From an uncultured Collinsella sp. (GTDB taxonomy: Bacteria; Actinomycetota; Coriobacteriia; Coriobacteriales; Coriobacteriaceae): a DNA stretch of 14,819 nucleotides. The notes under the pieces are model-generated. The model searched no databases, had not been told where the DNA came from, and saw only the letters and a list, made by a program, of their open reading frames with translations. The position numbers were made by a program, and so were the translations under genes. Below, piece after piece: positions 6,656 through 13,361 of the stretch. How positions within the stretch are numbered: position 1 is the first letter of the stretch; the number at the start of each line of letters is the position of its first letter. The stretch covers positions 1-14,819 of the forward strand of contig USEK01000020.1 in NCBI GenBank assembly GCA_900553705.1, written 5' to 3'.

Positions 6656-7525
6656 TTACCCCGCCAGGTAGGCCTCCAACGCCGGCAAAGTCGCCTCCGC
6701 ATCGTGGCGGCCGATCTGGTAGATGCGCTCGAGCTCATCGGGCTCGCGGCATAGCGACGGCACCTTCACCGATTCGCTCGGACGCACCACAAAGATATCG
6801 CCGGCATCCTCACGACGTGCCAGGTCATCGAGCGTGGCATTGTAAACCTCATGCCGATGCTCAAGCGCTGCGACAAACTCCGGGTAGTGACGGAACACGC
6901 GACGCAGCATGGGCATCACGCTGTTGGGCTGCTTCACAAAGCCCGCCGGCTGCGTGAGTACCACGATATTGCGGTCATACCCCTGCGCAAACAGCCATGC
7001 ACTGGGAATAGAATCAGCCACGCCACCATCCAGATACTTATGCCCGTCAATAGCAACGGGACGCGTCGCCACAGGAATCGCCGACGATGCCCGGATCCAC
7101 TCGATATCGCGCTCGTCGCCATAGGGCAGGTCGTGGTAGACGGCCTTGCCCGTCTCGATATCGGTACACACGCACGTAAACCGCATGGGACAGGCGCGAT
7201 ACGCCTCCAAGTCAATGGGATCGCGCTCGATAGGCACCTCGTGATAGGCAAAATCGGCATTGAACATATCGCCGGTCCGCAGCCAGCTTGCTACACCCGC
7301 ATAGCGCTTATCGGCACAATAGGCCTTGTTATAGCGAATGGCACGGCCGATCTGGAGCGATTTAAAGTTGTAGCCAAACGCCGCGCCCGCCGAGACACCC
7401 ACCATATGGTCGCAGGTCAAACCGTGCTCCATCCAAACGTCGAGCACGCCCGCCGTATACATACCGCGGTAGCCGCCTCCCTCGAGCGCAAGCCCCACCG
7501 TGCGCGTCTTATTTGGCTGTGTCAT
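6656..7525 (-). CDS. Patatin-like phospholipase (YjjU-like)
   Basis: A 289-residue lipid acyl hydrolase of the bacterial patatin family. The Ser-Asp dyad is intact: oxyanion loop EGGGYRG at 15-21, nucleophile elbow GVSAG at 43-47 (Ser45), and DGG at 166-168 (Asp166). The remaining C-terminal part (RVFRHYPEF onward) resembles YjjU-type proteins. There is no signal peptide or clear membrane segment, so it is probably cytoplasmic or peripheral to the membrane, acting on phospholipid or lysophospholipid; the substrate is unknown. The start at 7525 has GGAG 8 bases upstream and a good promoter 22-50 bases upstream. The frame stays open to 7660 but that extension has no ribosome binding site and reads through the promoter. 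It is a single-gene unit, convergent with thiE. Confidence 0.88.
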   Translation of the reverse strand: MTQPNKTRTVGLALEGGGYRGMYTAGVLDVWMEHGLTCDHMVGVSAGAAFGYNFKSLQIGRAIRYNKAYCADKRYAGVASWLRTGDMFNADFAYHEVPIERDPIDLEAYRACPMRFTCVCTDIETGKAVYHDLPYGDERDIEWIRASSAIPVATRPVAIDGHKYLDGGVADSIPSAWLFAQGYDRNIVVLTQPAGFVKQPNSVMPMLRRVFRHYPEFVAALEHRHEVYNATLDDLARREDAGDIFVVRPSESVKVPSLCREPDELERIYQIGRHDAEATLPALEAYLAG

Positions 7526-7843
7526 GCGACCATCTCCGTTCCTGCGTTTAAAACCGGGACAAGTATACCCGTCAACATATACCGCCCCAGTCGCATTTTT
7601 CATGCGCACCCAGGCGTTGCGGTTTGGCGAATAATAGCCGCCCGTAGCATGTACACCCATATATAATTCTGCACTGTTGTTTATACTACTCAGCAGTTAT
7701 CAACAGCGAACATTAGCCGGTAAATTAACCCAACAACGCAGCAAGGCGGGGGCCTGGATACACGCAAAGCGCCGAACAACAACGCGTGTGCACAACGAGC
7801 TCGCCCGACGCAATTCGCCCGACCTCAGAAAGCCGCTTACGAC
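7526..7843. other. Divergent intergenic region
   Basis: 318 bases between the patatin start (leftward) and the GGDEF/EAL start (rightward). It holds the patatin promoter (7547-7575), a small inverted repeat CGCAT-N5-ATGCG (7592-7606), TATAAT at 7662-7667 with no matching -35, TATACT at 7682-7687, and a 6-bp hairpin ACACGC/GCGTGT (7760-7765, 7784-7789). The rightward gene's frame is open back to a stop at 7721-7723 but has no ATG, GTG or TTG before 7844. I found no c-di-GMP riboswitch consensus. Confidence 0.5.
7547..7575 (-). promoter_or_regulatory. Promoter of patatin gene
   Basis: On the minus strand TTGACG (7575-7570, 5 of 6 to consensus) and TTTAAA (7552-7547, 4 of 6) are separated by 17 bases. 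Transcription would begin near 7540, giving a leader of about 15 bases that contains the GGAG ribosome binding site. Confidence 0.55.
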
Positions 7844-10612
7844 ATGGATACTGTCAGCAATTACACCGAAACGCTCGAAAAGACCGTCCGTGACCTTCTC
7901 GAGCGTCAGGATGATCTGATTAGGACCGCCTTTACCGACCAGCTTACCGGACTTGGCAACCGCGGCGGCTTTGCCCGCTCCCTCGAGGAGCTCTGGGAGC
8001 AGGACATCCCCGTTACCATGGCGTTCATCGACATCGACAATCTCAAGCACTGCAACGACGTCTTTGGCCATGACGAGGGCAACCGCTATATCTTGCAGGT
8101 AAGCCTCTATCTTAAGCTGTATATGAAAGTAGACGAGGCGGCATTTCGTCTGGGAGGCGACGAGTTTGCCATCCTGTCTACGATTGCAACCGAGGACGAC
8201 CTCGCCGAACGTCTGGAACACTGCCGAACGCTCCTGCTCAAAAACGACGATTCCGAGATGCCCCGCTCGTTTAGCTATGGAGTGTCGTATGCCGACCCCG
8301 CCCTGGGCGAAGCCCCCAATCGCATGACGCTCGATGCCGACCATCGCATGTACGACTACAAGCTACGTCATGCCGTGTACCTTGATCGACGCAATATCAC
8401 GCAAGTCCACGCCGACGACTTCGAAATAAGCGACCGCGTTTTCGACGCCTTTTCGATGCTCAACGAAGGTCGTTATTTCTTTATCGAGAACTTGGACAAA
8501 CATCGCACCCTTTGGTCACAAGGTGCCTTGCGCGATCTTGGCCTTCCCTCGGAGCACATAGACAACTGCCGCGATTACTGGAAAACGCGCGTCCATCCCG
8601 ATGACCTTGAGGCTTTTACCGACGACATCGACCAAGTCTATAACGGCTCCAAACACCATCGAGTCATGCAGTATCGTGTGCGCAACGCCGTCGGCGACTA
8701 CGTCCTTTGCCGTGCTCGCGGGTTTCGTATCGACGGCGACGGAAATGTCCCCTCGCTCTATGTCGGCGAGCTCGTCAACCACTCACTTGCCGAAACCGTC
8801 GACGCCGCCACAGGCCTCGGAACGCAGCGCATGCTGGTCAACGCTATCGATACCTGCCGCCTTGACCGTTGCAAGACAGGGCTCATAGCGGTGCGCGTTC
8901 GTGGCACGACAAAGCTCAACGAGCTCTACGGGGCCGAGGCTGTCGACAACATGCTTGCCGAATACGCGGGCCGCATGCTGTCGATCACCCGCGGCAGGAG
9001 CCGGGTCTACCGTTCACGAAGCGTCCAGTTTGTCGTGCTCAGCAACGATTTGGACCACGAGGCATTCGAGCAACTGACCCGCCACCTTAAAGAGGCCGTT
9101 TTCGCTCCTGTGCAAATCGCGGGCGACACCATTACTCCCGTCTGTCTTGTCGTCCCGGCATTTTACGAGCACTTAACCCATCAGGCGACCGCCGTTTTAG
9201 GCGAACTCGATCGTCGCCTTCGCACAGCCGGCGGGCTTGTCCCCAACGACAGCCTCCCTATACCCGAGGTCGAACGCAAAAGCGCAATCGCCGAACGCAT
9301 CGATATGCTCACCGGTCTCTACCGACCCAGCGAGTTTATGCGGCGCGCCAACGCTTTTCTCGAGGCAAGGCGCGACGGCGCCTGGTGCATCGCCACGGTC
9401 GACATGGGCCACATGCGCCTGTTTAACGAATGGTATGGACAGGCCGAAGGCAACCGCCTGCTTGCCGATGTGGGCACGGTCCTCAAGGACATCGAGAATG
9501 CCGACATGGGCGTCGCAGGGTACTGGGGCCAAGATGACTTTTGCGTACTCATCCCCTTTAAGCACATCACCGTCCACCAAATCTTCAACCGCGTTCGCGA
9601 GGCAGTAGCCAGGCATGATGGCGGCGTAGGTTTTTGGCCGTCCATGGGCGTTTACCCCATCGATTCCAATGAGGAGATCACCATCGATGCGCAGGCAAAG
9701 GCCATGTTCACCAATCGGCGCGCAAAAAACGACTTTAAGGAGCGCATTGCCATTTTTTGCCCCGAGGAGTACAAGCGCGAAATCGTGTCCAACCGCACGC
9801 TGACCGAATTCCAGTACGCGCTGTCAAATGGTCGCATCACGTACTATCTTCAGCCCCAGGTCGATATGGAAACCGGCGAGATTATTGGCGCCGAAGCACT
9901 CACCCGCTGGATTGACAAGGACGGCTCTCTCATTTCGCCCGCAACGTTTATCCCCGCACTCGAGGAAAGCGGCTTTGTAGTGACGCTCGACAAATATGTT
10001 TGGCAGGGCGTCGCCATGTGGCTCCGCGAGCGCCTCAACCGAGGACTTCGCGTGGTTCCGATTTCCCTCAATGTGTCGCGCGTAGACATTCTTGCCTGCG
10101 ATGTCGCCGAGCATATGGGGTCGCTCGCCGCCCAGTACAACCTGCCACCCGAACTCATGCACATCGAGATCACCGAGACCGCCTATACCGGAGAGTCCGA
10201 GGCCGTGGATAAGCTGACCGCGGATCTGCACACCCGTGGCTTCTCGACCTACATGGACGATTTTGGCACCGGCCAGTCCACGCTCGCGATGCTCAAGAAC
10301 GTCAACGTCGACGTCATCAAGCTCGACCGCACCTTTGTGCCCACCGACCGCGATCAAGGCCGCAGCACGCAAATCATTTCATCGATGCTCGAAATGGCGC
10401 AGTCGCTCCATCTGCCCGTCGTGGTCGAAGGCGTCGAGACAAATGAGCAGGCGAGCATGCTACGACAAATGGGCGCCCGCTACGCTCAGGGCTTCCTCTA
10501 CTACCGCCCCATGCCGGCGAAGGATTTTGAGGCATTGCTCGATGGTGGCAATAACAACTGGTACGCTCGCGAGCAAAACGCCACCGCCGAAGGGGGCATT
10601 TGTCTCCATTAG
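7844..10612 (+). CDS. GGDEF-PAS-GGDEF*-GGDEF*-EAL cyclic-di-GMP protein
   Basis: A 922-residue soluble protein expected both to make and to degrade cyclic dinucleotide. Domains: short coiled N-terminus (1-30); catalytic GGDEF at about 30-185 with TGLGNR, FIDIDNLKHCND and intact GGDEF at 104-108; PAS with PAC-like MQYRVRNAVGDYV at about 195-318; a degenerate GGDEF at about 319-470 where SRSVQF replaces the signature; another at about 485-640 with GQDDF at 562-566; and an EAL domain at about 655-895. The EAL catalytic set looks complete: EAL 684-686, Asn743, Glu775, DDFGTG 805-810, Lys826, Glu862, Gln882. The RxxD inhibitory site is absent (KVDE at 95-98). GHDEGN at 75-80 has Asn80 where classical enzymes have Asp. 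No membrane segments. The ATG at 7844 has only a weak AGAAAG upstream, yet it is the only conventional start that keeps the first domain. A smaller paralogue follows. Confidence 0.92.
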   Translation: MDTVSNYTETLEKTVRDLLERQDDLIRTAFTDQLTGLGNRGGFARSLEELWEQDIPVTMAFIDIDNLKHCNDVFGHDEGNRYILQVSLYLKLYMKVDEAAFRLGGDEFAILSTIATEDDLAERLEHCRTLLLKNDDSEMPRSFSYGVSYADPALGEAPNRMTLDADHRMYDYKLRHAVYLDRRNITQVHADDFEISDRVFDAFSMLNEGRYFFIENLDKHRTLWSQGALRDLGLPSEHIDNCRDYWKTRVHPDDLEAFTDDIDQVYNGSKHHRVMQYRVRNAVGDYVLCRARGFRIDGDGNVPSLYVGELVNHSLAETVDAATGLGTQRMLVNAIDTCRLDRCKTGLIAVRVRGTTKLNELYGAEAVDNMLAEYAGRMLSITRGRSRVYRSRSVQFVVLSNDLDHEAFEQLTRHLKEAVFAPVQIAGDTITPVCLVVPAFYEHLTHQATAVLGELDRRLRTAGGLVPNDSLPIPEVERKSAIAERIDMLTGLYRPSEFMRRANAFLEARRDGAWCIATVDMGHMRLFNEWYGQAEGNRLLADVGTVLKDIENADMGVAGYWGQDDFCVLIPFKHITVHQIFNRVREAVARHDGGVGFWPSMGVYPIDSNEEITIDAQAKAMFTNRRAKNDFKERIAIFCPEEYKREIVSNRTLTEFQYALSNGRITYYLQPQVDMETGEIIGAEALTRWIDKDGSLISPATFIPALEESGFVVTLDKYVWQGVAMWLRERLNRGLRVVPISLNVSRVDILACDVAEHMGSLAAQYNLPPELMHIEITETAYTGESEAVDKLTADLHTRGFSTYMDDFGTGQSTLAMLKNVNVDVIKLDRTFVPTDRDQGRSTQIISSMLEMAQSLHLPVVVEGVETNEQASMLRQMGARYAQGFLYYRPMPAKDFEALLDGGNNNWYAREQNATAEGGICLH

Positions 10613-10619
10613 CTAACTT

Positions 10620-10650
10620 ATATCCCCAATTCAAACCGAATTGGGGATAT
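10620..10650. repeat. Perfect 13-bp inverted repeat between paralogues
   Basis: ATATCCCCAATTC (10620-10632) and GAATTGGGGATAT (10638-10650) flank a 5-base loop. It starts 8 bases after the first signalling gene's stop and ends 23 bases before the second gene's ribosome binding site. No U-run follows, so intrinsic termination would be weak. It could instead be an operator, an RNA-stability hairpin or a partial terminator separating expression of the pair. Confidence 0.7.
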
Positions 10651-10688
10651 GATACAAACCATTGTTCCGCCCAAGGAGGTTATTCATC

Positions 10689-12218
10689 ATGAACGAGCCA
10701 TATCGCCTGGGCGAGCAATCGATTATTGCCTATCTCCAGCGACTTGCGAATGGCGTCTCGACCGCCGAGCTTGACGTTGCCGCCCTGCCCGTAGAGTTGC
10801 GCGGCATTGGCGAGCAGTTGAAAAAGACGCATGCCATCCTGCAACAAGAGCGCCGGCTGCTTGAGAGCAACGCCTATATCGACCCGCTCACCAACTTGGG
10901 CAACCGCAGCGGACTCGACCGTCACGTCGAGCAACTCTGGCGCAAAGGCGGCCCCTTCACCTGCGCCTATATTGACATCGACCATCTCAAGCATTGCAAT
11001 GATAGGTTTGGCCACGCCGAAGGCAATCGCTATATTCTGAGCATCTGCCGCACGCTCTCCGAAACCATGGAGCACGATGAGATGCTGTTCCGTATCGGTG
11101 GAGACGAGTTTGTGCTCATCTCGCTCTCCGCAAACGAGACTGAACTCGAGCAGCGCTTGGAGCAGATACGCGCCGGGCTGGTCGAGGCGAGCTCAGGTGG
11201 CAAGGTGCCCATGATCGCCAGCTTTAGCTTTGGCTGCTCGCGCGTCGATCCACTTGCTGGCGACACGCGTCGCCAGATGACGATGGATGCCGATCGCAAG
11301 ATGTATCGCTATAAGCTTATGCATCGTGTGCAGCAACCGAAAGACGATGACGCCCCGCAACGCCCAATCGTCGATCAGCTTCCCTGCAACGACCGCGTAT
11401 TCCAAGCGATCTCCATGAGCTCCGAGACGCGCTATCCGTTCATCCTTAACCTCGATACGGGAGAATCGCAATGGTCGGTCAACGCCGTGCGCGATTTTGA
11501 CCTGCCCTCCCAGCACCCTTTTAACTCGGTCGATATGTGGCTCGCCCGCGTTCATCCCGAGGACCGCGACAACGTACGCGCCGAGCTCGACATGGTGATA
11601 AACGGCACGTGGCACTTCCACTACATGCAGTACCGCGTGATGGATGCCACCGGAGCGTACGCGCTTTGCGACTGCACGGGCTACCGCTTGGACGGCACCG
11701 ATACCGAACCTAACATGTACGTGGGCATTATCATCAACCGAAGCTTGGCAGATACGACCGACTCGGTAACGGGCCTGGGCGATGTCCACGCGCTGGTCAA
11801 TGCTATTGGAGAGATGCGCCGCGTGGCGCGCGAGGCAGGCTTTATTGCCATTAAGGTCGACGATATCGCCGAAGTCAATGCCCGCTTTGGATTCGATGCA
11901 GGCGACCGCGTGCTCGCCGAAAGCGCCGCCTGCCTCATGGATTGTTCGCGCGGCAAGGGTCGCCTGTTCCGCTCGACGGGACCAATGTTCGTGGCGCTTT
12001 TCGATGAGCTCGGCCCCGAGGCAATCGACGAGCTCGCAGATGAAATCGAACGATTCCTGGGTTCTCCCGTGCTCATCGGCTCGCTTGAATATCAGCCGCC
12101 CATTCGCGTGGCCACGCTCCATCTGAACAGCGTTGACCGACAGCCCGTTTCCATTTTGAACGAGCTCAAAGCGTTGCTCGGGAAAGCCGTGCAGGTGCCA
12201 GGTACCAAACTGGATTAG
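10689..12218 (+). CDS. Diguanylate cyclase, GGDEF-PAS-GGDEF* architecture
   Basis: A 509-residue soluble protein paralogous to the first three domains of the upstream gene. Domains: helical N-terminus (1-60); catalytic GGDEF at about 62-215 with DPLTNLGNR, YIDIDHLKHCND and intact GGDEF at 137-141; PAS at about 235-353 containing ARVHPEDR and MQYRVMDATGAY; degenerate GGDEF at about 358-500 starting with SVTGLGDVHALVNAI, where TGPMF replaces the signature. It lacks the third GGDEF and the EAL domain. No RxxD inhibitory site precedes the signature (EHDE at 128-131), and GHAEGN at 108-113 again has Asn at the guanine-contact position. The likely role is synthesis of c-di-GMP (or a relative) under control of a PAS-bound ligand. 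The start at 10689 has AAGGAGG 9 bases upstream; an in-frame ATG at 10662 precedes this site and is rejected. It is probably co-expressed with the upstream gene across a 76-bp gap. Confidence 0.92.
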   Translation: MNEPYRLGEQSIIAYLQRLANGVSTAELDVAALPVELRGIGEQLKKTHAILQQERRLLESNAYIDPLTNLGNRSGLDRHVEQLWRKGGPFTCAYIDIDHLKHCNDRFGHAEGNRYILSICRTLSETMEHDEMLFRIGGDEFVLISLSANETELEQRLEQIRAGLVEASSGGKVPMIASFSFGCSRVDPLAGDTRRQMTMDADRKMYRYKLMHRVQQPKDDDAPQRPIVDQLPCNDRVFQAISMSSETRYPFILNLDTGESQWSVNAVRDFDLPSQHPFNSVDMWLARVHPEDRDNVRAELDMVINGTWHFHYMQYRVMDATGAYALCDCTGYRLDGTDTEPNMYVGIIINRSLADTTDSVTGLGDVHALVNAIGEMRRVAREAGFIAIKVDDIAEVNARFGFDAGDRVLAESAACLMDCSRGKGRLFRSTGPMFVALFDELGPEAIDELADEIERFLGSPVLIGSLEYQPPIRVATLHLNSVDRQPVSILNELKALLGKAVQVPGTKLD

Positions 12219-12246
12219 CACCGCGCCCGCGCCGCCTCCCCCATCG

Positions 12247-12255
12247 TGCGATAAT
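12247..12255 (+). promoter_or_regulatory. Possible extended -10 for oxidoreductase operon
   Basis: TGCGATAAT combines a TG dinucleotide with GATAAT (5 of 6 to consensus), 38 bases upstream of the ATG at 12293. No good -35 is present, as is common with extended -10 promoters. Confidence 0.35.
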
Positions 12256-12283
12256 CCTCTGCAGAAGTCACCAAAAGCAGAGG
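12256..12283 (+). promoter_or_regulatory. Inverted repeat overlapping a ribosome binding site
   Basis: CCTCTGC (12256-12262) and GCAGAGG (12277-12283) are perfect complements around 14 bases. The 3' arm covers the first three bases of AGGGAG (12281-12286), the ribosome binding site of the oxidoreductase gene, so folding could reduce translation. It may also be a protein operator just downstream of the promoter. Confidence 0.4.
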
Positions 12284-12292
12284 GAGTTTGTG

Positions 12293-12916
12293 ATGAAGGT
12301 TCTTTTGGTCAATGGCAGCCCCAAGGCAAACGGCAACACCGCCCGCGCACTCGCCGAGGTCGCCGAGCAGCTCAATGCCGAGGGCATTGATACCGAGGTG
12401 TTTCAGCTGGGCGCCAAGCCCATTCGCGATTGCATCGGTTGCGGCCAGTGCGGCAAGCTTGGCGGTCGCTGCACCTTTGACGACGACGTGGTGAACGAGC
12501 TCATCGCTGCCGCCGAACAGGCCGACGGTTTTGTCTTTGGCTCGCCCGTCTACTACGCGCACCCCAGCGGCCGCATCCTTTCGGCCCTCGATCGCGCATT
12601 CTATGCCGGCAGCAAGGCCTTTGCGCACAAGCCGGGCGCCGCCATCGCCGTCGCCCGTCGCGGCGGTACGTCGACCACGTTCGATGTACTCAACAAGTAC
12701 TTCACCATCAACCAGATGCCCGTAGTTGCTTCCACCTACTGGAACAACGTGTTTGGCCGCGTGCCCGGCGACGCCGATGGGGATGCCGAGGGCCTTGCCA
12801 CCATGCGAAACATCGGCAAAAACATGGCCTGGCTCCTGCGCTGCATCGAGGCAGGCCATGCCGCCGGTATCAACGCGCCCGAGGCAGATCGCGCAACGAC
12901 CAACTTCATCAGGTAG
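12293..12916 (+). CDS. Flavodoxin-family NAD(P)H-dependent oxidoreductase
   Basis: A 207-residue FMN-binding protein of the NADPH-dependent FMN reductase/iron-sulfur flavoprotein group, cytoplasmic. The phosphate-binding loop NGSPKANGNT at 7-16 and the flavin loop FGSPVYYAHPSG at 82-93 are clear. A cysteine cluster Cys47-X2-Cys50-X2-Cys53-X6-Cys60 (CIGCGQCGKLGGRC) lies between them, as in proteins of this group annotated as iron-sulfur flavoproteins; whether it holds a cluster is open. The natural electron acceptor is unknown, perhaps quinones, nitro compounds or disulfides. The ATG at 12293 is preferred over the overlapping GTG at 12290 because AGGGAG (12281-12286) is then 6 bases away instead of 3. 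The gene is followed after 17 bases by an ArsC-fold gene, suggesting an operon with a redox theme. Confidence 0.88.
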   Translation: MKVLLVNGSPKANGNTARALAEVAEQLNAEGIDTEVFQLGAKPIRDCIGCGQCGKLGGRCTFDDDVVNELIAAAEQADGFVFGSPVYYAHPSGRILSALDRAFYAGSKAFAHKPGAAIAVARRGGTSTTFDVLNKYFTINQMPVVASTYWNNVFGRVPGDADGDAEGLATMRNIGKNMAWLLRCIEAGHAAGINAPEADRATTNFIR

Positions 12917-12933
12917 AACGGCGGAACAAATAC

Positions 12934-13275
12934 ATGAACGTGCAGATTTTTGGCACCAAGAAGTCCTTCGATACCAAGAAAGCCCAGCGCTATTTTAAGG
13001 AGCGCCGCATTAAGGTGCAGTTTATCGACCTTAAGGAAAAGGAGATGAGCAAGGGCGAGCTCACGAGCGTGATGCAGGCGGTCGGCGGCATCGACAAGCT
13101 ACTCAACCCCAAGGCCAAGGACGAGGAGACGCTCGCACTCATCCAGCACCTCACCCCTAGCCAGCGCTTCGACAAGCTGCTCGAGAACCAGCAGGTCTTG
13201 GCCGAGCCCATCGTGCGCAACGGCAAAAAGGCCACCGTCGGTTATTGCCCCGATGTATGGGGAGCCTGGGAGTAG
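12934..13275 (+). CDS. ArsC/Spx-fold protein lacking the catalytic cysteine
   Basis: A 113-residue thioredoxin-fold protein of the ArsC family (YffB/Spx branch). The fold signature is present: strand VQIFGTKKS at 3-11, helix DTKKAQRYFKERR, strand VQFIDLKEKEMSKGEL, and the cis-proline region AEPIVRNGKKATVGYCPD at 90-107 with Arg95. The family's active-site cysteine, normally in a GxKNC or GxxxC motif near residue 11, is replaced by Ser11 (GTKKSFDTKKA). Its only cysteine is Cys105 near the C-terminus. It is therefore unlikely to be an arsenate reductase, despite likely automatic annotation as one, and may be a binding or regulatory protein. Ribosome binding is weak (CGGAA). It lies 17 bases after the flavodoxin gene and is probably co-transcribed. 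Confidence 0.85.
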   Translation: MNVQIFGTKKSFDTKKAQRYFKERRIKVQFIDLKEKEMSKGELTSVMQAVGGIDKLLNPKAKDEETLALIQHLTPSQRFDKLLENQQVLAEPIVRNGKKATVGYCPDVWGAWE

Positions 13276-13276
13276 C

Positions 13277-13306
13277 TTGTGTTATTTGCCGGCGCGTGGG
13301 TATAAG
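13277..13306 (+). promoter_or_regulatory. Possible promoter of CobW-family gene
   Basis: TTGTGT (13277-13282, 3 of 6 to the -35 consensus) and TATAAG (13301-13306, 5 of 6 to the -10 consensus) are 18 bases apart. Transcription would begin near 13313, about 50 bases upstream of the start. No clear Zur-type palindrome was recognised in this gap. Confidence 0.4.
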
Positions 13307-13361
13307 AGCAGGCGTTTGGCATAAGATTCAACTGTAAGCCATGTCTAACAAAGGAGGGCAC

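Noticed and set aside
4514..6738. Two long minus-strand open frames (439 and 466 residues) antisense to the thiM-thiE operon
   Set aside because: Both are Gly/Ala/His-rich shadows of genes with unmistakable thiamine-pathway motifs; one also runs through the hairpin repeats and into the patatin gene.
7677..7843. A c-di-GMP riboswitch or a short upstream gene before the GGDEF/EAL gene
   Set aside because: The segment ACGCAAAGC recalls part of the GEMM core, but the other conserved blocks are missing. The small open frame starting at 7677 overlaps the real gene and resembles nothing I recognise.
11193..12221. A 342-residue minus-strand open frame antisense to the second cyclase gene
   Set aside because: No recognisable domain, no ribosome binding site, and the plus strand encodes conserved GGDEF and PAS motifs throughout.
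12934..13275. Arsenate reductase (arsC)
   Set aside because: The fold matches but the catalytic cysteine is absent and no other ars gene is present.
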